Source: Lasiosphaeria ovina
Taxonomy: Eukaryota > Ascomycota > Sordariomycetes > Sordariales > Lasiosphaeriaceae
NCBI GenBank assembly: GCA_033439765.1
Contig: JAULSN010000009.1
Coordinates: 1,116,001 to 1,180,000, forward strand
DNA: 64,000 bases
Reading direction: 5' to 3'
The position numbers and the translations under genes were made by a program. The number at the start of each line of letters is the position of its first letter. Within the stretch, counting starts at the first letter, position 1. Of this stretch, positions 50,928 to 60,404 are shown piece after piece. The notes beneath the pieces are model-generated. The model worked only from the letters and a program-made list of their open reading frames with translations. It ran no database searches and had not been told where the DNA came from.

Positions 50928-52042
50928 ATGTATCCCCACGAGCAAACACCAGAGCCTTCCGCGCAAGGCCAGGGCGCTGCATCCCCGGCGGCATCGAGGG
51001 CACCACGGCGGCTAGCTCCGAAGCCCCAAGGCATGCCCTCGCCGTCGTCCCTGACGTCGCCGCCGGGTCCGGCCACGCCGCACATCGAGGGGACGCTGGT
51101 TTCTTCCATGCCCGTGCCGGGCATGCAGCAGGCGCCAGGTTATGTGGCTGCTGCACCTCCTGGCGCCAACAATAACTACGACTACCTGCCTCTCGACCCG
51201 GCGCTGTTCGCTGCACCTAGCAGCAGCAGCAACAACAACTACCAGCCCATCGACCCGGCCCTGTTCGCGGCGTCAGCTGCGCCTAGCAGCAGCAGCAACA
51301 ACAGCTACAGCAACAACAGCTACCAACCTGGAATCCCGGCGGTATCAGAGGATTCACCATGGACCGAGTTTTTTGCTAAGCAAGCACAAACGTCTCTCGC
51401 GCCGCCGCAGGGCACTGCCGCAGCCCCGAGTGGGCCGAGGGGAGCGAGGGGAGCGAGGGGAGCAAGGGGATCAACGGCATCATCAGGACCTTCGCCGATG
51501 GCGCGGCGAGCTCTTCGGAACCGAGTCATGCCCTTAATCACCGCCACGGAATCCCAGCCCGTGCCCCAGTCCATGCCGGTCCCGCAGTACACGGAAGCGG
51601 CCTGGCCTCCCATGCAATACCAGCCCATGCCGGCCCCGCAGTACACGCAAGCGGCCCGGCCTAACATGCCCGTAGCGAATGTGGGGCCGGACTTGGCGTC
51701 GGATTCCTCGGATTTCTGGGATAGATACTTCAAGGCAAGTGTGCATTTTCTTTCCCTTAGCTTTGGGTTTTGTCCAGGTAGTCGGTTGATTAACCTTGCA
51801 TACAGGAAAAGGAAAGGCGCGAAGCGATGAGCTCCCAGGGCCCCCCGCCTGCAGGGCAGAACCCTAATATCAGGTCACGGGACGATGTATTACGCGAGAT
51901 TATATACGGGCCTGAACTGTATGGACCCATACCGTATAGACCTGAGCCGGAAAAGCGTGCCGCCCCGGGCGACGACGGCGACGGCTACGGCTACGGCTAC
52001 GGCGGTGAGAGTCACCCAAGCAAGAAGGTCCGTCTGTATTGA
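50928..52042 (+). CDS. Intact-looking two-exon gene, disordered protein, 347 aa
   Basis: Exon 1 50928-51734, intron 51735-51805, exon 2 51806-52042. The donor is GCAAGT (a GC-AG intron); the branch region GATTAAC and acceptor TACAG are good, and splicing restores one frame from DSSDFWDRYFK to EKERREAMSSQGPPP. Protein: Ser/Pro/Ala/Asn-rich; two units YLPLDPALFAAPSSSS and YQPIDPALFAASAAPSSSS, a GARGARGARGS run, two units PVPQYTEAAWPPMQ / PAPQYTQAARPNMP, then a charged helix and an end rich in Tyr-Gly (YGYGYGG) and HPSKKVRLY. A TATA-like ttatata lies at 50701. No signal peptide, no enzyme motif. The basic end suits nuclear location. No stop or shift anywhere: the best-preserved gene in the window. 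Confidence 0.7.
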
Positions 52043-52429
52043 CTTGTGGTGGATGGATGGGATCTATTCGCTTGCTCCGGTCGTTGAGGGGCCCGCATCC
52101 GCGCCCGCACAGCGCCTGGGCACGCGAAGAACTCGACCGCAGCCTTGGGCGTTCATGGTGACAACTCGATCCAGCTGGCGGCGGTGCGGGGGGGAGGGGA
52201 CAGGGGAGTCGCTCATTCGTGTTTGTTGCTTGCATTTAGGTAAAGGGAGTCGCTCATTCGTGTCTATTGCTTGTATATTCTAAGGCTCTTTAGTTAGCCA
52301 AAGACCCTTAGCTTGTTAGGAAAAGGGCCTCACATAGATCATTTTATTGGAATGCAATGTTGTGTTTTGATCGAAAGGAATGCTCTGCTTCTTCTAAAGT
52401 GCCGAGATCCAAGTTTTAGCAAGGTTGAA
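52043..52429. other. 3' flank with a short tandem repeat
   Basis: gggagtcgctcattcgtgt occurs at about 52204 and 52246, each followed by a similar ttgcttg word. No gene. Confidence 0.6.
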
Positions 52430-52657
52430 ATGGCCACACACCCGTTTAATCGGGTCCTCCCTCTCCAAAGCCTGCTAGCTGGTAAATTCCTAGCTGGGCC
52501 GAATTTCGGGCCGTCAAAGACGGTAGATATCACGGCTCAGTCAACGCAAGAAGACAGGGCTGCAGAAATCATTGCTGAATTCGTAGAATCTAAAGATGAA
52601 GATAGAAAGGAAGGAAATCTATCGTATGCTCCGCGCACGGCGCGGGAAAAGAGGTAA
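52430..52657 (+). CDS. 75-codon hypothetical frame
   Basis: ATG 52430 starts MATHPFNRVLPLQSLLAGK, then NFGPSKTVDITAQSTQED, RAAEIIAEFVESKDEDRKE, ending at TAA 52655-52657. Composition is protein-like with a helical charged end. The frame is open upstream to 52313 without another ATG. No family known. Confidence 0.3.
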   Translation: MATHPFNRVLPLQSLLAGKFLAGPNFGPSKTVDITAQSTQEDRAAEIIAEFVESKDEDRKEGNLSYAPRTAREKR

Positions 52658-53145
52658 AGCTTTGTCCCCCGGGCTTTTCGCCTCGCTTAAAGGATTCGTA
52701 TTCAACGGTCTAGTAAGTCGAAGTTATTAGTTAGCTAGGGCTGTTAAGAAAGTCTAATAGTCCTATTTAGATTATATATGTATAATGTGTGAAGGCAGGC
52801 ATAAACAAGAGGCAATGCTGCAAGTAATGAATTGCTCAGGAGGCTGTGGGTTTGTGGTGGTGCGAGGGGCAACTACGCTGGTCCCTATTGGGGAGAGTGG
52901 GGGCTGCAGGCTTGGGTTGCAGCCAGGACACTCGAGGATCAACGGCCCACCAGGTCGACCTCAATGCAGCACCAATAGTGAGTTTGTTTCCGAGCTAAAT
53001 TGCCCGCTCACCTCCCTAAACTACCACAAAGAATGGGAAGGGAGGGGGGAGACCAGTGGCTTTTTTTGGAAGTAAAATTAATTAACTTAGTGCAGACAGA
53101 ACCCACCTCCAGAGGTCGAGAGAGAGCGAGGTGCCTCGTCTAGCG
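52658..53145. other. No gene seen
   Basis: Nothing recognisable. Confidence 0.4.
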
Positions 53146-53340
53146 GTACCAAGGAGTCGAAGTGGAATAATGACGTCCACATGGTCCTTTGCGGGCGCGT
53201 TAGCCGAGGTGATGGCCATGAAACTCCTGCCCAGGCCAAGGAGTCGAAGTGGAACAACGACGCCCACATAGCCCTTTGCGGCGCTTTAACCGAGGTGATG
53301 GGCATGACTAATCGACAAATTTCTCGCATATCTCACCACA
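53146..53340 (+). repeat. Mosaic-family module, two tandem units
   Basis: Unit: caaggagtcgaagtggaa, cacatggtcctttgcggg, gcgttagccgaggtgatg, gccatga. It occurs at 53152-53222 and, after ctcctgcccaggc, again at 53238-53310. Same unit singly at 30421. Confidence 0.8.
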
Positions 53341-53555
53341 GGAAAAATGGGGACTCCTGCCTAGAGCACCGACAGCAGGAGGACGCGAACGTGACAGGCC
53401 GCCGTCGCCGCCATCACATCCCCACAGCTGTAGCGGACAGCGAATAAGGTCGTGCGTTAAAGATCACACTTTCGCAGGACGGAGCGGAACTTACCGAATA
53501 CCCTCCCACGTGAAGTCAAGACCATTATGACCGCATAGAGACTGGAGCATTATTC

Positions 53556-53730
53556 ATGGCCATTACCTCGGCTAACGCGCCGCAAAGGCCTCCAAGAAGA
53601 CTATGACCACATCTTTATGGAGACTGGAACATTATTCATGGCCAACACCCCGGCTAACGTGCCGCAAAGGGCCATGGGAGCGTCGTCACTCCACTTCGAC
53701 TCCTTAGCCTGGGTAGGAGTCCTGTGTCTC
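53556..53730 (-). repeat. Mosaic-family module, inverted units
   Basis: tcatggccattacctcggc + taacgcgccgcaaaggcc (53557) and tcatggccaacaccccggc + taacgtgccgcaaagggcc (53637), the latter running on to cacttcgactccttagcctg. With 53146-53340 they could fold as a long hairpin. Confidence 0.8.
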
Positions 53731-53804
53731 GTCGTCCGGGACGGCCGGGGTCCGTGGGGGGCGCGCGTCGATGAGACGATGTGGCCTAGGTTATCGTATA
53801 TGTA

Positions 53805-53915
53805 TTCGTCTTTTCTCCTGAGTCCTCTCATTTCTCGACTCCCCCTTGCCATCAACAAAGCTTCTCTCAATCACTTTTTCGCGCAAACTCGTCTCTTCCA
53901 GCTACACACAGCAAC
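53805..53915 (+). promoter_or_regulatory. Leader of the mosaic-family gene
   Basis: cttttctcctgagtcctctc, cgactcccccttgcc, tcaatcactttttcgcgcaa, actcgtctcttccagctac: shared with 19.82-20.03 and 30.83 kb. Pyrimidine-rich, ends 33 bp before the ATG at 53948. Looks like a transcript leader. Confidence 0.55.
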
Positions 53916-53947
53916 TTCTTTGGCGTATTGCCTGTTCCAATCTCACA

Positions 53948-54643
53948 ATGGCCAAACTGGAAGAAACCCGAGAGGACCTGCAATTTCAAGGCCCGCTCAC
54001 CGAGGAACAGCATCAAGAACTTGTCGAGTCCCTGCAATTTCAAGGTCCGCTCACCGAGGAACAACATCAAGAACTTGTCGAGTTCCTACAAGCACGACGC
54101 CATAACGGCGTTTTGAAAACCGAACTCGAGGCTGGTGCCACCACCGACGTGATGCGAGTTCGGGGTCCCTTCACCAAGGGACAGCATCAACACGGCCCCA
54201 CTTTTCGCTTTCCATTTCCATTTCCACCCAGCATCAATAAAATCGTCGATCCCCTCACCAAGAAACAGCATGAACAAATGGCCGAGATCATGCGAGCACG
54301 AGGCCCCCTCGCTCCCTCAACATCTTCTCTTTCGCCTCATCTTTTTAGAACTCGAACCTCACGGCAACACCACCCACCACCCTGCACCGAGCCATACGAG
54401 ACTGACCACGTTTACAATATACGTGAGAGTGGCTACATCAATAGGCAGAGAGCCATTACAACGAGTTCTCGACAGTCTACGAAGGAACCGGAACGCCGAG
54501 GTCTACGCAGACCTCCTAATGGCTTTCGCAGCTCACCCACTTCCACTTCCACTTCCGGCCCAGCCCGGGCGCCATCACGGCAGCTGCGTGAGCGACAAGG
54601 AGGCAAGGGGGGACGGGGGGGGACGAAGTGGGGGTTTATTTGA
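53948..54643 (+). CDS. Mosaic-family gene, repeat protein of 231 aa
   Basis: ATG 53948 in good context (CACAATGGCC) starts MAKLEETRED, then two exact units LQFQGPLTEEQHQELVE (residues 11-27 and 29-45; 54-bp DNA repeat), then two looser ones (VMRVRGPFTKGQHQHGP, and IVDPLTKKQHEQMAEIMRARGPL given here as IVDPLTKKQHEQMAEIM). The Gln/Glu/Leu units would make amphipathic helices. After residue ~125 the protein becomes Ser/Pro/Arg-rich and ends in a Gly/Arg run at TGA 54641-54643. No known domain. Degenerate copies of the same unit occur at 30.15 kb and, inverted, at 55.2 kb. The later part may be untranslated sequence that happens to be open. Confidence 0.5.
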   Translation: MAKLEETREDLQFQGPLTEEQHQELVESLQFQGPLTEEQHQELVEFLQARRHNGVLKTELEAGATTDVMRVRGPFTKGQHQHGPTFRFPFPFPPSINKIVDPLTKKQHEQMAEIMRARGPLAPSTSSLSPHLFRTRTSRQHHPPPCTEPYETDHVYNIRESGYINRQRAITTSSRQSTKEPERRGLRRPPNGFRSSPTSTSTSGPARAPSRQLRERQGGKGGRGGTKWGFI

Positions 54644-54800
54644 TTCCATTCCGTTTCTCTTTTTGGATTGCGCCGTCGTAGGTAAACAAGACCACCTGAC
54701 CACACTACATCCCGAGACGATGGACTTGCTCTTGCTGACTACCTCCCAGAGGACGACTGTTGAAGATTTTCAAGGCGTTGAAGGAGTGGTGGTTATGGAA
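54605..54800 (+). repeat. Mosaic-family trailer and acidic module
   Basis: gggggacgaagtggggg, attccattccgtttctctt + tttggattgcg (shared with 30.9 and 49.68 kb), then a possible donor (gtag|gtaaac) and a frame SRDDGLALADYLPEDDC-stop at about 54714-54757, shared with 19.3-19.5 kb where the module is present three times. After the stop both copies share ttttggaaaggttttaac-like sequence. Confidence 0.65.
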
Positions 54801-54906
54801 AGGTTTTAACGCAAGGCAAGGCTTGAAGCTTCCGTGAGAGTGTTTGTTGCCAGCGCTTAGAGCCGCGGCAGCCAGCCAGCGAATGTGGTGAAATTTCAGC
54901 TGTAAA

Positions 54907-54957
54907 ATGTGGTGATCAGGGGCTCAGGGGCTCAGGGGTTGGGTAACAAGGGGGGGA
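54907..54957 (-). repeat. R2 terminus only
   Basis: tgatcaggggctcagggg + ctcaggggttgggtaacaag + ggggg is the reverse complement of the R2 end, (GCCCCTGA)n tail included. The rest of R2 is absent. Confidence 0.7.
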
Positions 54958-54984
54958 GCACGAAAGGGAAGACACACATACAAG

Positions 54985-55125
54985 GGGACTTTGCTTCTCT
55001 CTCTCTCTCTCTCCAGGTAGGAAGGAAAATATGTATTCGAGGCAATTTTAAGATAGTAAGTAAGGTTAAATCTCTCTGTATATTCTCTCTCTTCCTATCC
55101 TCTCTCTCTCTCTATCTGTTGCCAG
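54985..55125. repeat. CT-rich microsatellite stretch
   Basis: (CT)n at 54993-55012 and 55080-55118. Confidence 0.85.
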
Positions 55126-55139
55126 TTGTAACTGCTACT

Positions 55140-55215
55140 GCAACTGCTACCGCATCTGTTGTGAGTTGTGTTGATGCTGTTCCTTGGTGAGGGGACCTTG
55201 AACTTGCATCACGTC
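55140..55215 (-). pseudogene. Mosaic-family module fragment, inverted
   Basis: On the minus strand caccgacgtgatgcaagttc + aaggtcccctcaccaaggaa + cagcatcaacac reads TDVMQVQGPLTKEQHQH, the same module as at 54139-54195. Only one unit is left. Confidence 0.65.
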
Positions 55216-55461
55216 GGTGATGGTTGCAAAGAGAAATTTATAAATTATGGAGCAAAACTAGTAATGCACTTGCTTCCCTACCTAGTTCCGATTTCAGCGG
55301 GTGGTTGCATCAAGCCTCAGTCGTGACGAGAGTTCAAGGCTTTTTTGAGACGCTTTATACTGAGGCTAGGGGGAAGCCTACTTACTACTACCAAAGGATT
55401 TCACTTCGTCCGACATGGCCAAGTTGATCGTCCTATAACGTATTGCCGGCGTAAAATCTCT
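55216..55461. other. No gene seen
   Basis: Nothing recognisable. Confidence 0.4.
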
Positions 55462-55620
55462 ACGAGAAGGATTTTCAACACCCTGGAGAACTTCTCCATA
55501 ATATTTCGTTACGGAAGGATTTCTAAGACCCCCTAGGGCCCTAGAGAACTTCTCCACCAAGTTTCCGTTGCGGAAGCGATTTTCAAGACCCCAGGGCCCT
55601 GGAGAACTGCTTCAGTCGGG
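55462..55620 (+). repeat. Three degenerate tandem units of ~55-65 bp
   Basis: ggattttcaacaccctgg + agaacttctcca; ggatttctaagaccccc + tagagaacttctccacc; gcgattttcaagacccc + tggagaactgcttcag. Part of the same transposon area as 49.94 kb (gagaagttctccac there, inverted). Confidence 0.7.
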
Positions 55621-56671
55621 CCGGGGCCTTCAAGGCCCTCCCCTGAAGAAAGCTACAAACAAGGTCTGCGGAAAACGGTTGAAAGGAAGAAAAAAGGTTG
55701 CCTAATTACCGTCTTCCCGACTTAGGGCTCGCTCTAGAGAACTGGGTGCTTTTTTATGTTGCTGCTCCCCTTACGGAAAACTCGATGGCCGATGTAACGG
55801 CCATCTCCGAGGCCAGGGTCGAAAGAGAGGTGCCAAGCCAGGATCTTACAAACGCTCTACGGGCGTCAGGGCTTCCGTCCGGCTATAGTAAACGGATGCA
55901 CGGGCTATGCCAAGTATTGCAACGTCCTAAACTCAAAGCTTTCGTCTGCTTATTGTACCTGTACCGCCCGTGTCTAGTCGTTACCCTATTGTTAATTTTG
56001 TGTAACGTGATCTCCCGGGAAGAAAAAATAATATGAGACTGAGCCAGCACTTTCCTCACCTCTCTACTAGATCACATACGTAGTAGATTTTTTCTCTCGT
56101 TCTAACTACTCAGAACCCAGGTAAACTTTGAGCGTCCTTCTCTATCTACCGTTTTCTCTCTTCAATGTCACGTGATTAGTAGCCTGGTCATCTGCCAGTA
56201 CCACGGTTGGCCGCTGGTAGTGGCCGCCGCGTTGTCAGTGGTGGTGTACCTACTTTTTCACCTCAAAGAGAGCTAATAGAGAGCGGCGAGCCGGCGGGCG
56301 CTAATAGAAAAAGCCGCCTTTTTTTCTTTTTTTTCTCCCTCTCTTGAATTTGGAGCTCACGTACGGGTTGCTAAAGAGGCTCACGTATCTTTCAATGAAG
56401 AGAAGCCTAGAACCACGCGGACTGGCGGTAAAGGCGGCGGCCTCCTTCGTGATTCTCCCGAGAGGTGGGCGGTCGAGATAAAAATGCAGGCGAACGTTGG
56501 GGTAACCTGGAAGCAGTGTCAGGGTACGGCGAGCGACGGCCTCTGGGAGGCACTGAAAGGACAACTCCCCACAGGGTCTTGGTGGATGAAGGCAAAGGCC
56601 GCTGCACTAGGGAAAACCGACGCGTTTGACATCATCATGGAGATGCCGCGTGATGAGACGGCCGCTCCCAG
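55621..56671. other. No gene supported
   Basis: 55640-55700 shares caaacaaggtctgcgg / aaacggttgaaaggaag with the transposase relic at 49.97 kb. A frame at 55780-56036 (MADVTAISEARVEREVPS...) has no recognised family. 56284-56610 carries a minus frame without motifs. Confidence 0.35.
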
Positions 56672-56803
56672 ATGCGCACTGTCGACGAATCCGCTGCTCG
56701 TCAGGGTGACGAGCCGGCAGCGGCTTCGAGGAAAAGGTCGGCCGAGGAAAGGAAGGCGAGGGCGAGGGCGAGCCGAGCGGCGAGAAGGACTAACCCTGAT
56801 TAA
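56672..56803 (+). CDS. 43-codon basic frame
   Basis: ATG 56672 starts MRTVDESAARQGDEPAAA then SRKRSAEERKARARASRAA and RRTNPD, stop. It looks like the basic region of a nuclear protein, but is short and lies in GC-rich DNA where frames stay open by chance. Confidence 0.2.
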   Translation: MRTVDESAARQGDEPAAASRKRSAEERKARARASRAARRTNPD

Positions 56804-57367
56804 CCCTGAAACGTCTAACAGTCCTCCGGGCTCACGGCTTCGTCGGACGCCCGCGTGCCAAGAAGATGACCGGTAACGGCTTTGCTTGCTCAGGCGATTG
56901 AGGAGGGGGCCAAAGAGCTAGCAAGCGGCAGCCCCAGGGCCGCTTCCGACATCTAGACGGCCATGAAGGACTTTCGACAATGATCTCGCGAGGGGGCTGC
57001 CGTTTTCGCCGGATTCGATTATGGACGTGAGTGAGTTGCCGGAAGACCCGATTAAGGCGGTTGCGTGGAATAGTAAGCGAAGTCGAAGAAGGTAGAGAGA
57101 TTCAGCGATATGAAAGGAGACGATAATATAAATATAGATTGTAATTGAGTCCTGCAGTCGTAAAAAGCCGTGATCCTCATCGTGGTGGTGAGGTTGAAGT
57201 ATAGGCCGCTGTAGGAAAGAGGCCGCTGTATATTACTGCCACTGTAAATTGCTGCCGCCATACTCCCCTGGCGCGCCAAAACAGGTAACCTTTCTTACTG
57301 CCGTGGTAAACCGCCTGCCCAGTTAGGCAGCTGCCCTTCTTTACCGCTTACGGTCCCTAGACAATTT
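56804..57367. other. No gene seen
   Basis: No recognisable feature. Confidence 0.4.
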
Positions 57368-57598
57368 TGTTGGATTTTCGAGGTCATGACCAAGCCCGGA
57401 ATTCGCCGGCAGTCTGACCTGCAGGCGCATGCAAGGCAACCTTCTGGGCCTATCCCAGGAAAACCCCTCATTTTCAAGGTAAAATGGGGTCCCCAGCTCC
57501 AGCTAGGAGGTCCCCAGGACTTACCCTAATACTCTACACACAATCAGACTATTGCATTGAACCGATTCTGGGCCTACTTTGGTGCCAGCTTTCCAACA
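57368..57598 (+). mobile_element. Solo LTR, 231 bp (same family as 36.5 kb)
   Basis: TGTTGGATTTTCGAGG to CTTTCCAACA. Flanks aattt (57363-57367) and aatct (57599-57603) agree at four of five bases; the difference is a C/T transition. Contains a 6-bp duplication (ccagct) missing from the 36.5 kb copy. Confidence 0.88.
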
Positions 57599-58234
57599 AA
57601 TCTGTCACCTTGGCCCGTGTTGACGGCTGCGGCCGCAGTAGCCCCACCTAATGCGCTAGACTTTCCAAAAGGATGTAAAGATTGCAGGCTAACAGCCTGC
57701 AACGTACAGTGGGCTATGTAGTGCTCCCACGATTCCGTACGCTCGTCTCGCCATCCTTTTGCCTCACAACGTCCTACAGGCCTGTGCCGCCCTCACCGCC
57801 CTCACCTCTCCTGCCCGTAGGTCTCACCCGCACCTCGGATGGCCACAACCCATACCGCGCCTTAACCTTCCTCTCGGCAGCATCGTCTGGCCGCACCATT
57901 TCTCCAAAGCCACCGCGCATTCGCCTCCTCTCGGCAGCGTCGCCTAGCCGAATCAATTTTCCAAAGCAACCGCGCATTCACCTCCTCTCGGAAGTATCGT
58001 CCGACTCTCCTCCAGGTAGCTATTCTCTCTAAGGTGGCCACAACCTCCTCGGCACCCGGCGCTGACGACTCGGTAGGTCGCCGTCGGAGACAGCGGCACC
58101 GTTACTATATTATATGCCGACGAACTGGTGGGTGATGTGGCAAAAGGGCGTCTATTAGGGAAACACGGGATCGGGGAGGCGACGTCGATACTAGACGAGC
58201 GACCAGCAACGCCCCAAAGCGCAACGCCAAGGAG
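57599..58234. other. Degenerate tandem words, no gene supported
   Basis: Around 57865-57990 the words ctctcggcagc, ccgca, tttccaaagc and accgcgcattc(a/g)cctc repeat three times at ~48-bp spacing. Frames here are short. Confidence 0.45.
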
Positions 58235-58447
58235 ATGGAGCGCAGGGTCAAGGCCCTAGAGCGGGATGACGCGCCCGGCCTGCTTAGTAGCGGCCTGTCC
58301 GACAAGTGGCAACACAGGCTTCACGGACAGGTCGTAATACCAAGAGACTACCGCGGCTTCGTGCGGCTGCTCGAGGAGATGGAACGTCGCGAGCGCGTCA
58401 GCGGCACGCCCGAGGTCGTATACACAGATGGAGGCGACTCAGACTGA
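58235..58447 (+). CDS. 70-codon helical protein or gene end
   Basis: ATG 58235 starts MERRVKALERDDAPGLLSS, then GLSDKWQHRLHGQVVIPRD, YRGFVRLLEEMERRERVSG, TPEVVYTDGGDSD, stop. The frame is open upstream for at least 30 codons (RRATSNAPKRNAKE), so the true start may be earlier. It looks like the carboxyl end of a helical, charged protein. No family recognised. Confidence 0.4.
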   Translation: MERRVKALERDDAPGLLSSGLSDKWQHRLHGQVVIPRDYRGFVRLLEEMERRERVSGTPEVVYTDGGDSD

Positions 58448-58621
58448 GAAGACGGCTGCCTCGGCGAGATGGGGGTGTTGGAATGGCTCGGGAGCTGGGC
58501 TGGCTGTCGATCTGAACCCCAAAGCCAACTGAACCCAAATGGACGGAACGGGGGGCAGCGAGCCCAGCAGTATTGTTGTCTCTAGGTCGGGCATCAGCAA
58601 TTCTTTTCTTTCTAAGCTGTT
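58448..58621. other. No gene seen
   Basis: Nothing recognisable. Confidence 0.4.
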
Positions 58622-58936
58622 GACCCGGAGACGGAGCCAGAGGACGAAAGTGAGCTAGCTTAGGCTTTATCGAAGCTCAATGTCGAGGTCGTGGACTTCA
58701 TTTGCGATGTTATTCAGGAGGATGGAGTGGCCGAGAAGCACATGCTTGAGCCGCCATCCGTCAAGAGATTCCACACCGGAGATACGCGCCAGGGAAAGCC
58801 TCTAAAACGAAAGTCACGACCTTTGAACATAAGCCGCTCCGACCTAAAGTTAGAGTGGAAGCTGTTCGTGGAGCAGAGTCTTTTTTATATCCTCAGCAAC
58901 CCAGAACTCCTAATTCGGTCGTTTACGAAGAAAGGC
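58622..58936 (+). pseudogene. HECT-type E3 ubiquitin ligase (Hul4-like) fragment
   Basis: One frame reads DPETEPEDESELA, TAG at 58661-58663, LSKLNVEVVDFICDVIQ, EDGVAEKHMLEPPSVKRF, RKSRPLNISRSDLKLEWKL and FVEQSLFYILSNPELLI, RSFTKKG. I recognise this as the region before the catalytic HECT domain of a large, conserved fungal E3 ligase. Only ~105 of roughly a thousand residues are present; the catalytic Cys domain is absent. The fragment stops where R1 sequence begins (about 58955). Apart from the single TAG it is well preserved, so the capture looks recent. A full-length parent gene should exist elsewhere in the genome. Confidence 0.65.
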
Positions 58937-58954
58937 AGAACCCCAGCTCGTCCG

Positions 58955-59345
58955 TCACCCTACCAGAATAGGAAGAGAGAGAGAGAGTTGGAGAAGCCTG
59001 CTTGCGTACTTCCTAGACTTTCGCTGCCTATATTATCTCCCTCTGAAAGAAATAGATAGACTCTGTGGCTTCCAGCTCTAGCCCTTTCTAATCGTACATA
59101 GCCTCGATTGACCGAACAAACTCCCGAATCTGCTAGTTTTCTTCTGAGCTTTTCCTTACCTTAGACCTCATAATTGCCCTATATATATGTTTTTCTTCCT
59201 GCTTGGTGTGTATATTTGTGAGAGAAAATGTTGAGAGAGAAAAGCAAAGTCCCCTTTTATGAGTCTTTGTCCTGTCCCCGCGCAGAGGTGGTTCTGTGCC
59301 CGTCCGTCATTGAGTTGCCGACCAAAAAACTAGATGCACACACAA
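58955..59345 (+). repeat. R1 dispersed repeat, long copy
   Basis: gaataggaagagagagag, ttggagaagcctgc, then (59120) caaactcccgaatctgctag, ttttcttctgagcttttcc, gtgagagaaaatgttgag, ccttttatgagtctttgtcc, ggttctgtgcccgtccgtca, ttgagttgccgaccaaaaa. The order shows that R1 units abut head to tail: the GA-rich block that ends one unit precedes the start of the next. Confidence 0.8.
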
Positions 59346-59429
59346 CATCACTCTCACAGACAGACACTAACCACTTGTTCAATATCACAGCACAGGTAGG
59401 ACGTGATCGTGGCCGACGACTCGCTCGAC

Positions 59430-59708
59430 AACCGTAAGCTTGTATTCTAGTTCGGTTGGTTCCGTGCGCAAGCCAAGTACGCCACCACCGCCGTCGCCAC
59501 CACCGCCGCCAGATCGACGCTACTCGAGGGCGTCGGCCCCGTCTACGGCATGGGCCCCAGCTGTCACATCCCCCACGGCGTGGGCTGGAGCCTGATGCTT
59601 GCTGCCTCGGGCGGTTTCCTCGGCAACGGAGACAACGACGGCGACGACAAGCCCGCGCCCCCCCCTTCTCTTCCTTTCGCCGCGCCGACCCCCGCCGCTC
59701 CGTCCTAG
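59430..59708 (+). pseudogene. Coding-like membrane-protein exon, unrecognised
   Basis: The frame reads VIVADDSLDNRKLVF, TAG, FGWFRAQAKYATTAVATTA, RSTLLEGVGPVYGMGP, CHIPHGVGWSLMLAASGGF and an Asp/Gly-rich end. A hydrophobic Gly/Met-rich segment suggests the last membrane helix of an integral membrane protein. One stop at about 59447. No family named. Upstream is R1. Confidence 0.3.
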
Positions 59709-60015
59709 TCTGCCCCACGTCTTTTTGCCGTCCGTCCCCCCGTCTCGCTTAGTCGATGCAAGGCGAAGGCCGCTAAAACAGCACAAGAAAGGGGGTAAAG
59801 CAAAGGCACCCAAAATGACTTCACCTCCCAAGGCCACCAGTGGGCATGACCGGGGCGACGGGCACATTAAGACAAGTATCGCCGTAGAGGAAGCCCGTGC
59901 CGTCATCTTCTGCACTGCCGCCGTCACCGGCCGCTGCCGCTACTGCTGCCCCCCTTTCTGGCCGTCGCGACGCGTAAGAACCATCTACGGCCCACCAAGA
60001 GTTCGATCTTCTATC
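59709..60015. other. No gene supported
   Basis: GC-rich overlapping frames only. Confidence 0.35.
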
Positions 60016-60340
60016 GCTAGCTGCGAACCATCAAGCAGTTAGAAGTGGCAGTAGCACCACGAGTTGGGGCTCGATTAGTACTCGAGATTCTAGCGGGACA
60101 CCGGCACCTGTAAACAACGAAGAGAGAGAGACGGGCAAAACGGAAGAGCTCTTCAGTCCAGCCCCTATCCCGTACCCAAGCAACGCTTCATCCAAGGAGC
60201 CGCTTGACAACTCGCCGTATCTTGATATCCGGTTTGGCCTTGAGCAGACACACGCTCCGGAGGTCGCAACTCAAGATCATCTAGCGGGAGGGAATCTGAC
60301 AGCTCAGGGCCGGATCTTCAAACCCCGTACAGCCAGATAA
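60016..60340 (+). pseudogene. Ser/Thr-rich coding-like frame, unrecognised
   Basis: One frame is open from TAA at about 59971 to TAA near 60338: EFDLLSLAANHQAVRSG, TTSWGSISTRDSSGTPAP, VNNEERETGKTEELFSPAP, YPSNASSKEPLDNSPYLD. Then frames alternate (NTKLSRYFANNTGPTVDP, REIFAPSAASVASV). Likely a disordered protein or element-encoded protein with a frameshift; no family known. Confidence 0.3.
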
Positions 60341-60404
60341 TACAAAGTTATCGCGGTACTTTGCCAATAATACCGGCCCGACCGTGGATCCTCGCGAGAT
60401 ATTT

